A stretch of DNA of 64,000 bases, taken from assembly GCA_002343845.1 (NCBI GenBank), contig DDSQ01000038.1:2586-66585 (forward strand), in the 5' to 3' direction. A program made the position numbers and the translations under genes. The notes below the pieces were generated by a model that made no database searches, was not told the origin of the DNA, and was given only the letters and a program-made list of their open reading frames with translations. The stretch comes from Planctomycetes bacterium UBA2386 (GTDB lineage: Bacteria; Planctomycetota; UBA1135; UBA2386). This document shows positions 25,257-34,169 of this stretch, piece after piece (position 1 is the stretch's first letter; every line of letters starts with the position of its first letter).

Positions 25257-27866
25257 TCACGGCGTTCGCGGCGAGGCCCGCAGCCGTTGCTGCCACTGGT
25301 GCAGCAGATCGAGTGCCTGGCGCGGCGTAAGGTCGTCGAGACCGAGCGCCCGCAGTTCCTCGATGACGGGGTCTGGCGGCGGTGCGAACAGGTCGCGTTG
25401 CCGCGGCCCGGGCCGCGCACGGTCGGTGGGCGACGCCATCGCCGTGCGTCGGCTGTCGTCATCGGCATCGAGCCGGGTGAGCACGGCGCGCGCCCGTTCG
25501 ATCACGGACTTCGGGATGCCGGCGAGGCGGGCGACGTGCAGGCCGTAGCTGCGGTCGGTGCCGCCGGTCTCGATGCGGTGCAAGAACACGATCTCGTCGC
25601 CCCATTCCCGCACGGCGACGCGGCAGTTGACGATGCCCTTGCCGTCGCCGGCGAGGTCCATCAGCTGGTGGTAGTGCGTCGCGAACAGGGCGCGGCAGCG
25701 CACGCGATCGTGCAGGTCTTCGGCGATCGCCCACGCCAGCGACATGCCGTCGTAGGTGCTGGTGCCGCGTCCGACTTCGTCGAGCACGACCAGGCTGCGC
25801 GCGGTGGAGTTGTTGAGGATGTTGGCGGTCTCCGTCATCTCGACCATGAACGTCGAGGCTCCCCGGCTGATGTCGTCGGCGCCGCCCACGCGCGTGAAGA
25901 TGCGATCGACGACGCCGATGCGCGCCTGCTTGCACGGCACGAAGCCGCCGATCTGCGCCATCACCACGATCAGCGCGTTCTGGCGGATCCAGGTCGACTT
26001 GCCGGCCATGTTCGGGCCGGTCAGCAGGACCAGGCGCCGCTGCGGCGGATCGAGGTCGGTGTCGTTGGCGACGAACGTGCCCGCCGCGTGCGTCGCCTCG
26101 ATCACCGGATGCCGGCCGTCCTCGATAGCCAGCACCAGCGAATCGTCGACGACCGGACGGCAATAGCCTCGATCGCGCGCGACCGTCGCCAGCGACACGC
26201 AGGCGTCGAGTTCGGCGATCGCGTGGGCCGTGCGATGCAGCCGCGCGACGGCCGCGGCGACGCGCTCGCGCAACGCCGTGAACAACTCGTACTCGAGGGC
26301 CTTGCTGTTGTCGTCGGCCTTCAGCACCTTGCTCTCGAAGGCGCGCAGCTCGTCGGTGACGTAGCGCTCGGCGTTCTTGGTCGTCTGCTTGCGCTGGAAC
26401 GCCGGCGGCAGTGCCACCTCGCGGTGCGTGTGCGTGACTTCGATGTAGTAGCCGAAGACGCGGTTGAACCCGACCTTGAGGCTGCCGATGCCGGTGCTCT
26501 CGACGAGCTGCTGCTGGTAACGGGCGAGCCACTCGTTGCTGTCGCGAGCGAGCGTGCGCAGCTCGTCGAGATCGGCGTTGCAGCCGGGCCGGATCATCCC
26601 GCCGTCCTTGAGCGCCAGCGGCGGCTCGTCGACCAGCGTCGCGGCGATCGCGCCGGCGAGGTCGGGCAGCGGATCGATGGCCGCTGCGAGTTCACGCAGC
26701 ATCTCGCTCGCGGCGCTCGCGAGCCGGCTGCGGATCGCCGGCAGGCGTTCGAGGCTCTGGCGCAGGCCGACCAGGTCGCGAGCGTTGGCGCGGCCGAACG
26801 CCGCTCGCGACGACAGGCGTTCGAGGTCGAGCACCATCGCCAGCGGTTCGGCGACGTCCCGCAGCAGGGCGTGGTCGTCGTGCAGTTCGGCGACGGCATC
26901 CTGCCGGCGGGTGATCGCGGCGACGTCGGCGAGTGGCGCCAGCAGCCACGACCGCAGCGCCCGCGCGCCCATCGGCGTGACCGTGCGGTCGATGACCGAG
27001 AGCAGCGAGGTGCCTTCGCCGTCGCGCATCGTCTGCACCAGTTCGAGGCTCGCGCGCGTCGTGCGGTCGAGGCGCATGAACGCGCCGTCGTGCCAGACCT
27101 CGAGGCCACGCAGGTGGGGCAGCGCGCAGAGTTGCGTCGACTGCAGGTAGGCGACGAGCGCGCCGGCGGCGCCGACACCGAGCGGCAGGTCCTGCACGCC
27201 GAACCCGCCCAGCGTGCTGACGCGGAAGAACTGCAGCAGCGTGCGCGTCGCGCTCTCGACGCCGAAGTCCCACGGCGGCCGGAAGGTGGTCGGCACGCCG
27301 TCCTGCGGTTGCCACGTCCGCGACTGGCCGCGTTGGTCTTCGGCCAGCAGCAGTTCCGAGGGTTCGATGCGCGCGAGTTCGTCGGCGAGGCGCTCCGGCG
27401 CGCATTCGTGCACGCAGAACGCACCGGTCGACAGATCGACCCAGGCGAGGCCGGCGCGATCGCGCCCGACCGTCACCGCGGCGAGGTGGTTGTTGCGCTT
27501 GCCGTCGAGCAGGCTGTCCTCGGTCAGCGTGCCGGGCGTGACCACGCGCACGACCGCGCGATCGACGACGCCCTTGGCGTCCTTCGGATCCTGCAGCTGT
27601 TCGCAGATGGCGACCTTGTGGCCCATCTGCACCAGGCGCCGCAGGTAGCCGTCCAGCGCGCGCACCGGCACGCCGGCCATCGGGATCGCGCCCTCACCCT
27701 TGCTGCGGCTCGTCAGCGTGAGTCCCAGCGCCTTCGCGGCCGTCTTCGCGTCGTCGAAGAACAGCTCGTAGAAGTCGCCCATCCGGAAGAACAGCAGCGC
27801 GTCGGCGTGGCGTTGCTTCCACGTCGCGTACTGCGCCATGGCCGGCGTCGTCGCGGGATCGCTCAT
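25257..27866 (-). CDS. mutS: DNA mismatch repair protein MutS
   Basis: 869 residues, full-length MutS1. The mismatch-recognition Phe-x-Glu is F32-Y33-E34 (MGDFYELF). Connector and lever domains follow, then the ATPase with Walker A GPNMAGKST, SRGASTFMVEM, DEVGRGTSTYDG and ATHYHQL, and a C-terminal helix-turn-helix region (LTPRQALDLLHQWQ) for dimerisation. It recognises mispairs and small loops and licenses repair through MutL, which is not in this window. The start overlaps the cysteine desulfurase stop as ATGA, so the two genes are translationally coupled, an uncommon pairing. Confidence 0.97.
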   Translation of the reverse strand: MSDPATTPAMAQYATWKQRHADALLFFRMGDFYELFFDDAKTAAKALGLTLTSRSKGEGAIPMAGVPVRALDGYLRRLVQMGHKVAICEQLQDPKDAKGVVDRAVVRVVTPGTLTEDSLLDGKRNNHLAAVTVGRDRAGLAWVDLSTGAFCVHECAPERLADELARIEPSELLLAEDQRGQSRTWQPQDGVPTTFRPPWDFGVESATRTLLQFFRVSTLGGFGVQDLPLGVGAAGALVAYLQSTQLCALPHLRGLEVWHDGAFMRLDRTTRASLELVQTMRDGEGTSLLSVIDRTVTPMGARALRSWLLAPLADVAAITRRQDAVAELHDDHALLRDVAEPLAMVLDLERLSSRAAFGRANARDLVGLRQSLERLPAIRSRLASAASEMLRELAAAIDPLPDLAGAIAATLVDEPPLALKDGGMIRPGCNADLDELRTLARDSNEWLARYQQQLVESTGIGSLKVGFNRVFGYYIEVTHTHREVALPPAFQRKQTTKNAERYVTDELRAFESKVLKADDNSKALEYELFTALRERVAAAVARLHRTAHAIAELDACVSLATVARDRGYCRPVVDDSLVLAIEDGRHPVIEATHAAGTFVANDTDLDPPQRRLVLLTGPNMAGKSTWIRQNALIVVMAQIGGFVPCKQARIGVVDRIFTRVGGADDISRGASTFMVEMTETANILNNSTARSLVVLDEVGRGTSTYDGMSLAWAIAEDLHDRVRCRALFATHYHQLMDLAGDGKGIVNCRVAVREWGDEIVFLHRIETGGTDRSYGLHVARLAGIPKSVIERARAVLTRLDADDDSRRTAMASPTDRARPGPRQRDLFAPPPDPVIEELRALGLDDLTPRQALDLLHQWQQRLRASPRTP

Positions 27867-29062
27867 TGCCGGGCGCCGCCGTGGGAACGGTCGCGTGGGG
27901 CTGCATCGAGCAGTCGCCCGCACTCGTCGACCAGGATGCGCGTCGCGGCGCCGACGTCCTCGGCGGTGCTGTCGCTGCCGAACGAGACGCGGACGACCTC
28001 TCGGGCGGCGCGCCGGTCCAAGCCGATCGCGGCGAGCACGTGGTTGTCCGCCGGCTTGCCAGTGCCGTCGTCGTTGGCGCCGTGGCAGGCCGACCCCGTG
28101 GAGAACGCGAGCCCGCGCGCGTCGCATCGCGTCGCCAGCGTCTGGCCGACGATGCCGGGCAGGCGCACCGACAGGATGTGCGGCAACCTGCGGTCGGCGT
28201 GGCCGAGTCGTTCGATGCCCGGGACCACGTCGCGCAACGCGGCGAAGACCGTCTGTGCGAACTCTTCCGTTCTCGACGCGGTCGCCGCCTGGTGCGAGAG
28301 CGCGTGCTCGGCGGCGATCGCCAGGCCGACGGCGCCCGGCACGTTCTCGGTGCCACCGCGCAGGCCGCCTTCCTGGCCACCGGCGAGCTGCAGCGGCGCC
28401 AGTTCGGCGGTGCTCGACAGCGCGAGGAAGCCCGCGCCGCGTGGTCCGCGGAACTTGTGGCCCGACACGGCGACCGAGTCGACGTCGAACTCGTCGAGAT
28501 CGAGCGGCAGCTTGCCGTACGTCTGCACCAGGTCGACGTGCACGTGCGCCGCGGGGGCGGTGCGCCGGACCAGTTCGACGAGGTCGTGCAGGCGGCACAG
28601 CGTGCCGAGCTCGTTGTGGCCGTACATGAGCGCAACGGTGCGCACGTCCTGGCCCAGGGCCTCGAACAGGGTCTCCGGCGCGAGGTCGCCTTCGCGCGTC
28701 ACCGGCAGCGTCGAGACGTGGTGCCGCCAGCGCGCGAGCAGGCCGGTGCACTGCAGCAGTGCTGGATGGTCGCTCTGCGCCATCAGCACGCGGCCCGGGG
28801 GCCGTGCGGCGGCACTGCCGATGATGCCGAGGTAGTCGGCTTCGCTGCCTCCCGAAGTGAACACGACGCGAGCGGCGCCCAGCGTGCCGCGCAGGAACTC
28901 GCGGGCGTCCTCCAGGGCGCGCCTGGCCGCCCTGCCGGCGGCGTGCGCGCTGCTCGGATTGCCGAACGCTGCCTCGGCGGCCTCCGCCATCGCGCGCACT
29001 GCGGCGGGCAGCGGGGGCGTGGTTGCCGCGTGGTCGAAGTAGAGCGTCCGGCTGCCTGGCAT
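27863..29062 (-). CDS. Cysteine desulfurase (class V aminotransferase, NifS/IscS type)
   Basis: 399 residues. PLP motifs: LYFDHAATTPPLP, GNPSSAH, TSGGSEAD, the Schiff-base K203 in SGHKFRGPRGAG, and the sulfur-carrying C326 in the STGSACHG loop. It makes a persulfide from cysteine for Fe-S clusters or tRNA thiolation. Small differences from IscS are HNELGT for NNEIGT and VDLVQTYGK for VDAVQxxGK. Start chosen at ATG 29062, just before SRTLYFDHAAT. No iscU or scaffold gene is adjacent. It is coupled to mutS downstream and divergent from the next gene with 91 bases between. Confidence 0.94.
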   Translation of the reverse strand: MPGSRTLYFDHAATTPPLPAAVRAMAEAAEAAFGNPSSAHAAGRAARRALEDAREFLRGTLGAARVVFTSGGSEADYLGIIGSAAARPPGRVLMAQSDHPALLQCTGLLARWRHHVSTLPVTREGDLAPETLFEALGQDVRTVALMYGHNELGTLCRLHDLVELVRRTAPAAHVHVDLVQTYGKLPLDLDEFDVDSVAVSGHKFRGPRGAGFLALSSTAELAPLQLAGGQEGGLRGGTENVPGAVGLAIAAEHALSHQAATASRTEEFAQTVFAALRDVVPGIERLGHADRRLPHILSVRLPGIVGQTLATRCDARGLAFSTGSACHGANDDGTGKPADNHVLAAIGLDRRAAREVVRVSFGSDSTAEDVGAATRILVDECGRLLDAAPRDRSHGGARQ

Positions 29063-29153
29063 GCGGCGATCATGGCGGGCCGATCCGGCCGTGACCACAG
29101 CCCCGCTGGCATCGCACTCCAGCCGCTGCCGCCAGGGCGACGATAGCCGGGGC

Positions 29154-30008
29154 ATGTGGTGGTGGCTCGTCGGCTGGGCAGCAGCGTCGCTCGTGGCGGT
29201 GGTCGTGCACCGCCGCTTGCGTCACAGCGTGCCGGCGATCGCGCCGGAGGTCGCCGCGTTCATGGTGCGATTCGAGACCGAACTCGCGCGCACGCAGCCC
29301 GACGTGGCGTTCCTCGGCATGCTGCCCGATCGCTTTGCCTGCCTGCTTCGCGTCGATCGGCAGGAAACGGTCGTGTCGATGCACGAACTGGTGCGCCATG
29401 CCGATGCCGGTGACGACGCGTTCACGCGTCTCGTCGCCAGCCTGATCGCCGAGATCCGCGACGTCGGGCTCGACCGGGTCGGCGACCTGGACTTCGCCGT
29501 TGCCGCGACGGAACTGCTGCCGCAGGTGCGTTCCCGCGCGTGGCTGCAAGCGCAGGGCACGTTCGGCACGGATGGTCTCGCCTACACGCCGCTGGCCGAC
29601 GGGGTCGTCGTCGTCTACGTCGTCAACGGCGAGAGCAGCATGGTGTTCGTCTGCCGCGAACACCTGCGACGTTGGCGCAAGGACGTGGTCGACGTGCACA
29701 ACCTCGCGATGGCCAACCTCGCCCGGCTGGGCAGTCCGTTGCCCGCAGCGCCGATCGAAGCGCCGGTGGTCGTGCAGACCAACGATGGCTTCGACGCCAC
29801 GCGGGTGCTGCTGCTGCCGCCGCGCGATGGACTGCTGGTCGCGATCCCGGACCGCGACACGCTGTGGGTCGGGCCGGAGGCGGGCCAGAATCTCGAGCGC
29901 CTGATGGCGACGACTGCGCAGATCGCCGCGGACAGCCCGCACCCGGTGTCGCCGCGCGTGTTCCGGCTCAGCGAAGCGGGCCTGGAGGCACTGCCGACTC
30001 GGCGCTGA
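29154..30008 (+). CDS. YtpQ-like (DUF1444/UPF0354) protein with N-terminal membrane helix
   Basis: 284 residues. An N-terminal hydrophobic helix (MWWWLVGWAAASLVAVVV) precedes an alpha/beta domain with DRFACLLRVDRQETVVSMHELVRH and, near 220, QTNDGFDATRVLLLP; the latter motif is typical of DUF1444/YtpQ proteins. The family has no established function. The membrane helix at the start is unusual for YtpQ and would anchor the domain to the inner face of the membrane. It is divergent from the desulfurase and overlaps the next gene tail to tail by 41 bases. Confidence 0.65.
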   Translation: MWWWLVGWAAASLVAVVVHRRLRHSVPAIAPEVAAFMVRFETELARTQPDVAFLGMLPDRFACLLRVDRQETVVSMHELVRHADAGDDAFTRLVASLIAEIRDVGLDRVGDLDFAVAATELLPQVRSRAWLQAQGTFGTDGLAYTPLADGVVVVYVVNGESSMVFVCREHLRRWRKDVVDVHNLAMANLARLGSPLPAAPIEAPVVVQTNDGFDATRVLLLPPRDGLLVAIPDRDTLWVGPEAGQNLERLMATTAQIAADSPHPVSPRVFRLSEAGLEALPTRR

Positions 30009-30675
30009 CGGTGACGCGCGCGTCGGTGGGAACGGTGAACGGCCTCGGGCCGCCGAGGCCGAGCGGGTCGACGAGGTCGTAGTCGCCAGTGCCGAGCCAC
30101 ACGCGAGCCGGCGCGCCGTTCGCGAAGGCCAGCCCGGCGGGGGTGTGCATCGACAGCCACTGCGGATCGTCGCGTCGTTGCAGGCGCCACGGCGTACTGC
30201 GCGCTCGGGCGTCGGTGGGCACGAACTCCACGTCCACCGCCGTCGCATCGAGGATCACGACCGCGGTCTCGCCGATGACGGCGCTCGAACGCACGAGGTA
30301 GCCGTGCAGGGCGTGTTCGCGGTGCGCGGCGACGGCGAACGTCCACCGCCCGCGCCGCGGCAGTTCGTGGGCGATCCGCAGGGCGCCATCGTGCGCGACG
30401 GCGGCGCTGATCGGCAGCCAATGCAGCCCCGAGGCGAGGTCGTCGGTGTGGATCGCAAGGCCGGCCGCGGCACGCGGCCAGTCCGCCGGCAGATTGCGCA
30501 CGAGCACCTCGATGCGCGCCGAGGCCGCCGCCGCTCCGGTCGGAACCGGGGCGAGCAGCGCACGGCCGAACTCGTCATCGGCCGCGAGCGCAGCCGGGGC
30601 CGCCAGCGCCGCGGCGCGCTGCGGCCGTTGGCTCTTGTCGAACGTCGGCACCGGATCGCGGCGCAGCGCCAACAC
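29968..30675 (-). CDS. Membrane-anchored hypothetical protein, start codon uncertain
   Basis: 235 residues from the GTG at 30675. The predicted extracytoplasmic domain is beta-rich (about 50-215: VLVRNLPADWPRAAAG, RIAHELPRRGRWTFAVAA, RVWLGTGDYDLVDPL) and looks like a carbohydrate-binding or Ig-like fold. I do not recognise it. Upstream of the GTG the frame stays open to a TAG at 30799-30801, and the in-frame codons 30676-30744 encode a clear membrane helix (FVPALAAVVLLASGIALGG). No ATG, GTG or TTG precedes it; a CTG at 30774 is the best candidate start. The true protein probably includes that anchor. Confidence 0.6.
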   Translation of the reverse strand: MLALRRDPVPTFDKSQRPQRAAALAAPAALAADDEFGRALLAPVPTGAAAASARIEVLVRNLPADWPRAAAGLAIHTDDLASGLHWLPISAAVAHDGALRIAHELPRRGRWTFAVAAHREHALHGYLVRSSAVIGETAVVILDATAVDVEFVPTDARARSTPWRLQRRDDPQWLSMHTPAGLAFANGAPARVWLGTGDYDLVDPLGLGGPRPFTVPTDARVTVSAESAVPPGPLR

Positions 30676-30815
30676 GGCGCAGTAGCCGCCGAGCGCGATG
30701 CCGGATGCGAGCAGGACGACGGCGGCGAGTGCAGGAACGAAGCGGATCGTTGGGCTCCGGGACGAGCCGTGCAGGGTACGGACCGGCGCGCGCCGTGCCT
30801 ATGGCCGAGGTGGGA

Positions 30816-33800
30816 TCAGCGACCGCCCGGCTGAGGGGTCGGGCCTGGTGCCGGGGTGGTCCGCGGCGCGGCTGGCTTGCCGGCCGCAACCAGGATCTCC
30901 TGATCGCCCTGCACGACGATCGCCTGATGCGTGCGTTCGCGACCGCGCACCGTGGCGACGAGCAGGTACCCGCCGGGCTTCACCGCGTCGAAGGTGAAGG
31001 CGCCGTTCTGCAGGCGCGCGTCGAGCCCAGGGTTGGTCCGCTGCCACTCGCCGAGATTCGGTGGCAACTCGGTCAACCCCGGCAGCAGCGAGATGCGGCC
31101 GCCCAACTCGGTGGCATCGCCGCCGTCGTCGCGCGTGATGCGCCCACGCAGCGAGTGCGTCTGGACGACGATCGTGCGTTCGGTCACGACGTCGGCAACG
31201 ACCTGCAACACCTCCTCGTGCAGGGTGCCGCCGCGGCGCGCGTTCTGCACCCGCAGCCGGTAGAGGCCGGGCGGCACATTGGCGATCGTGAAGCGCCCCG
31301 AGGCCGCGACGGTCGCCTGGAACGTGCGGCCGAAGCCCGGGAAGCCGCCGCCCGCGCCGCGCCCGCGGCCGCCGCCCGGGGCGCCGCTGGCACCGTTCTC
31401 GTCGTTGCGCTGCAGCTCGACTTGCAGGCCTGCGCCGGCAGTTTGGTTGTGCAGCACCGAGCCCGCGACCGAACCGACGACCGCGCGCGTGATCGGCACA
31501 TCGAGCTTGCTGGTCTCGTTCGCGCGCACCGCGACGTCGGCCCGCAGCGTGCCGTCGGTGAAGCGGGGCGCGAGTTCACGCATCAGGTCCTGCGTCGAGC
31601 CGATCCAGGCGCGCACCAGGTACTCGCCGGGCGCCAGGTCGGGGATGCGGTAGCTGCCGTCGGGTTCGACGCCGACGCTCTGGAACGGACCGCCGCCGCC
31701 ACCGCCGCCGGGGCGACCTCGTCCGAACAACGCACCGAATCCGCCGAACGGCGCGGCTGCGCCGTCACCGCCGGTGTTGCTGGCGAATGGCACTGCGGCG
31801 ACCCGGGCTTCGCCGTGCTCGTCGTTGCGGAGGCCGGCGACGACGCCCTGGATGCTGCCGAGGGCGGCGAGGCGGATCTCGAGGTTCGAACGATCGGCGG
31901 TGAGTTCGAACGCGTCGGTGCTGGCGGCTGCATGGCCGCGTGCCTCGGCGTGCACACGCCAGGTGCCGCGCGTCGCATGCTTGAACACGAACAGGCCCTC
32001 GCGGTTGGTCCGCACCTCGAGCCCCGGCACTGCCGAAGCGGACACTCGCGCGAACTCTCGCGTGATGCTGTCGATGTCCACCGTGTTGCCAGCACCGCCG
32101 CTGCCGTCGCCGCCGGGGCGCCCGCCGCGACCACCTCGTCGACCGACGCCTTCCAGGGCCGACGGTGCGCGCAGTTCGACCTGCGCGTCGACGATCGGGT
32201 TGCCCGCGCCGTCGAGCACGACGCCGGCGAGGTAGACGCCACCGTCGACGACCACGTCGAGCACCGGTGGGCTGCCGCCGCTTCGCACCTCGACTTCGGC
32301 CGAGCGGTACCGCGCGTGGTCCGGCGACTGCACGTGCACTTCGAAGACGCCTTCCTGCAGGCCGGTTGCTACGAACCGGCCGTCGTCATGACGTTCGGCC
32401 TTGCCGAGGTCGCGCAGGTTCTGGCGGCCGCCATCGGGGCCTCCGGGGCCGACGGGGCCACGGCCGCCGCGACCACCTTCGCGACCGAACATCTCGCGCA
32501 GGTTGCCGGCTTGCCCTTCGAACTGCGCACGGAGGCTGGCTCGCGTGGCCTCGTCGAGGTTGCCCTGCCGCAACTGGTTCATCACGGCGTTCACGTCGAG
32601 GTTGCCTTGCCCCGGCGTGGGCAGTCCGCGCAAGCGCACTGCGCGCATGGCGAACAGGGTCACCGGAGTGCCGTCGGCGTCGCGAACCCTGCCTTCGATC
32701 CGCAGGCCGTCCTGCATCGTGACTTGCAGGAGCACGCCGAGCGTCGGGTCGATCCCGTTCTGTCGGTAGTCGAGGTAGCCGTCGGCGTCGACGTCGAGGC
32801 GCATCGCGACGCCGGGCAGGTGCTCGAGGAAGAACCGTCCCTGGTCGTCGGTGGTGGTGCGATGTTCCCGGCCGCCGAACCACGTTCCCGGCCCGCCCCG
32901 CCCCCCTGGTCCCTGGCGTCCGTTCGCGCCCGGCGCCCCTTCCTGGCCGTCGTTGCCGTTGCGCGGCCGCGGCTCGCTCTGCATCGACACGGCGGCCTTG
33001 GCGATCGGCTGGCCTTCGCGGTTGCGGACGATGCCGGTCGCTTCGAAGCCCGGCCCGAGCCGGATGTCGTCGACGTCGGCCGCCTGGTCTTCTTCGACCG
33101 CGAACGTCCCCGATCGGCCTTCGGTGTGGCGCTTCGCCGTCGCTGTCAGCGACCAGTCGCCAGCGGCGAGGTACGGGCGGCGGTAGTACCCGTTCGTGTC
33201 GGTCGTGAACGGCGGGAGCAACTTCTCGCGGTCGCGCAGCTGGCGCAGCGTGTTGCCGTTCTCAGGTTGCAGGCGCAGTTCGGCGCCGGCGATGCCGTTG
33301 CCCTCCAAGTCCGTGACGCGGCCGCGCACCTCGCCGCCCGCCATCAACGTCAGGTCGCCGAGGTCGACGGCGGTGGTGACATTGCCGACGTCGCGGTCGA
33401 ACACGCCGACGGCGTGCCGTTGGTGGGCGACCTGCAGCCACACCCGCAAGTTGCGGAAGGTCTGGCCCTGGAATGCGAAGCGCCCCTCGGCATCCGTCGT
33501 CACCGGGTCGGGCACCCGACGCTGGCGGTTGCCCTGGCCACCGCCGCGCGGGCCGCCGCGTCCGAAGTCGAGCCACACGGTCGCGTCCGCCACCGGGCTG
33601 CGGAACTTGTCGACGACGCGTCCGCGCAGCACGACCTCGACCCGCTCGTCGGCGGCGCCGCCGTTCCCCTCGAGTTCGATTGCCGTGCGCGCGTCCCCGG
33701 CATCCAGGTTCGCGGCCTCGACCTCTCCCGGCTCCGGCGGCACTTCCGTCTCGTCGGTGGCGCTCCACCGCAGGATCGGCGCTTCGTCGCCGCCGAGGAT

Positions 33801-33875
33801 CCAGGGTGCGACGACGGCTCCTCCGGCGATCAGCAGCAAGACGCCGATGACGAGCGTGACGGTTCGATGGTGCAT
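30816..33875 (-). CDS. Large envelope protein with repeated carboxypeptidase-regulatory-like domains
   Basis: 1019 residues. An N-terminal membrane helix (VTLVIGVLLLIAGGAVVAPWI) anchors a long extracytoplasmic part. It holds about eight beta-sandwich repeats of the CarboxypepD_reg kind, each with a VxGRVVDxxGxPVAxAxV start and a YxTTDxxGRFxFxxL end; examples are LRGRVVDKFRSPVADATV, FVATGLQEGVFEVHVQ and GSYRIPDLAPGEYLVRAW. Glycine/asparagine-rich inserts (near 100, 300, 470, 640, 790) lie between repeats. Such multidomain proteins are common in Planctomycetota-like and Myxococcota genomes and are thought to bind surfaces or polysaccharides. The ATG at 33875 is the first before the membrane helix. 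Confidence 0.85.
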   Translation of the reverse strand: MHHRTVTLVIGVLLLIAGGAVVAPWILGGDEAPILRWSATDETEVPPEPGEVEAANLDAGDARTAIELEGNGGAADERVEVVLRGRVVDKFRSPVADATVWLDFGRGGPRGGGQGNRQRRVPDPVTTDAEGRFAFQGQTFRNLRVWLQVAHQRHAVGVFDRDVGNVTTAVDLGDLTLMAGGEVRGRVTDLEGNGIAGAELRLQPENGNTLRQLRDREKLLPPFTTDTNGYYRRPYLAAGDWSLTATAKRHTEGRSGTFAVEEDQAADVDDIRLGPGFEATGIVRNREGQPIAKAAVSMQSEPRPRNGNDGQEGAPGANGRQGPGGRGGPGTWFGGREHRTTTDDQGRFFLEHLPGVAMRLDVDADGYLDYRQNGIDPTLGVLLQVTMQDGLRIEGRVRDADGTPVTLFAMRAVRLRGLPTPGQGNLDVNAVMNQLRQGNLDEATRASLRAQFEGQAGNLREMFGREGGRGGRGPVGPGGPDGGRQNLRDLGKAERHDDGRFVATGLQEGVFEVHVQSPDHARYRSAEVEVRSGGSPPVLDVVVDGGVYLAGVVLDGAGNPIVDAQVELRAPSALEGVGRRGGRGGRPGGDGSGGAGNTVDIDSITREFARVSASAVPGLEVRTNREGLFVFKHATRGTWRVHAEARGHAAASTDAFELTADRSNLEIRLAALGSIQGVVAGLRNDEHGEARVAAVPFASNTGGDGAAAPFGGFGALFGRGRPGGGGGGGPFQSVGVEPDGSYRIPDLAPGEYLVRAWIGSTQDLMRELAPRFTDGTLRADVAVRANETSKLDVPITRAVVGSVAGSVLHNQTAGAGLQVELQRNDENGASGAPGGGRGRGAGGGFPGFGRTFQATVAASGRFTIANVPPGLYRLRVQNARRGGTLHEEVLQVVADVVTERTIVVQTHSLRGRITRDDGGDATELGGRISLLPGLTELPPNLGEWQRTNPGLDARLQNGAFTFDAVKPGGYLLVATVRGRERTHQAIVVQGDQEILVAAGKPAAPRTTPAPGPTPQPGGR

Positions 33876-34169
33876 TGGGCGGGCGGTGCGGAACGGGTGC
33901 AGAAGGGGCGAGGTTACGGACAGGAGCGTCCAGAGCCGCCCGATCGGTGCTGTAACGACTTCGCACTGCACATCATGTGCCGGTGGGCAGCCTGCCCTCG
34001 GCGGGCTCGATTCCGTCCGCGCCACCGCCCTGCTGGCCCAGCACTGCGGCGCGCCTGGAGGGCGGACATCGTGGTCCGCGCCAGCACCTGGGGCTTGCCA
34101 GCGGTTCGTGCACGCGGCCAAACTCGCCGCTCCGGTCGCCGACGTCGCTTCGCCCCGCCCACCCGTTCC
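33876..34169. other. Divergent intergenic region, 294 bp
   Basis: It lies between the start of the large envelope protein on one side and the QueG-like gene on the other, so it should hold both promoters. No convincing -35/-10, riboswitch or CDS is visible. A small inverted repeat, GGGCAG-C-CTGCCC at 33985-33997, is present, and the sequence is slightly less GC-rich around 33950-33980. Confidence 0.5.

Noticed and set aside
29968..30008. Frameshift or gene fusion between the two tail-to-tail genes
   Set aside because: Both end with normal stop codons on opposite strands; the 41-base overlap is simple convergent packing.
33985..33997. GGGCAG-C-CTGCCC palindrome as an operator or terminator
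   Set aside because: Only six bases per arm and no repeats elsewhere nearby; at this GC content such palindromes are expected by chance.
33876..34169. Cobalamin riboswitch upstream of the QueG-like/BtuF-like pair
   Set aside because: The conserved B12-box sequence elements and the paired core could not be found by reading.
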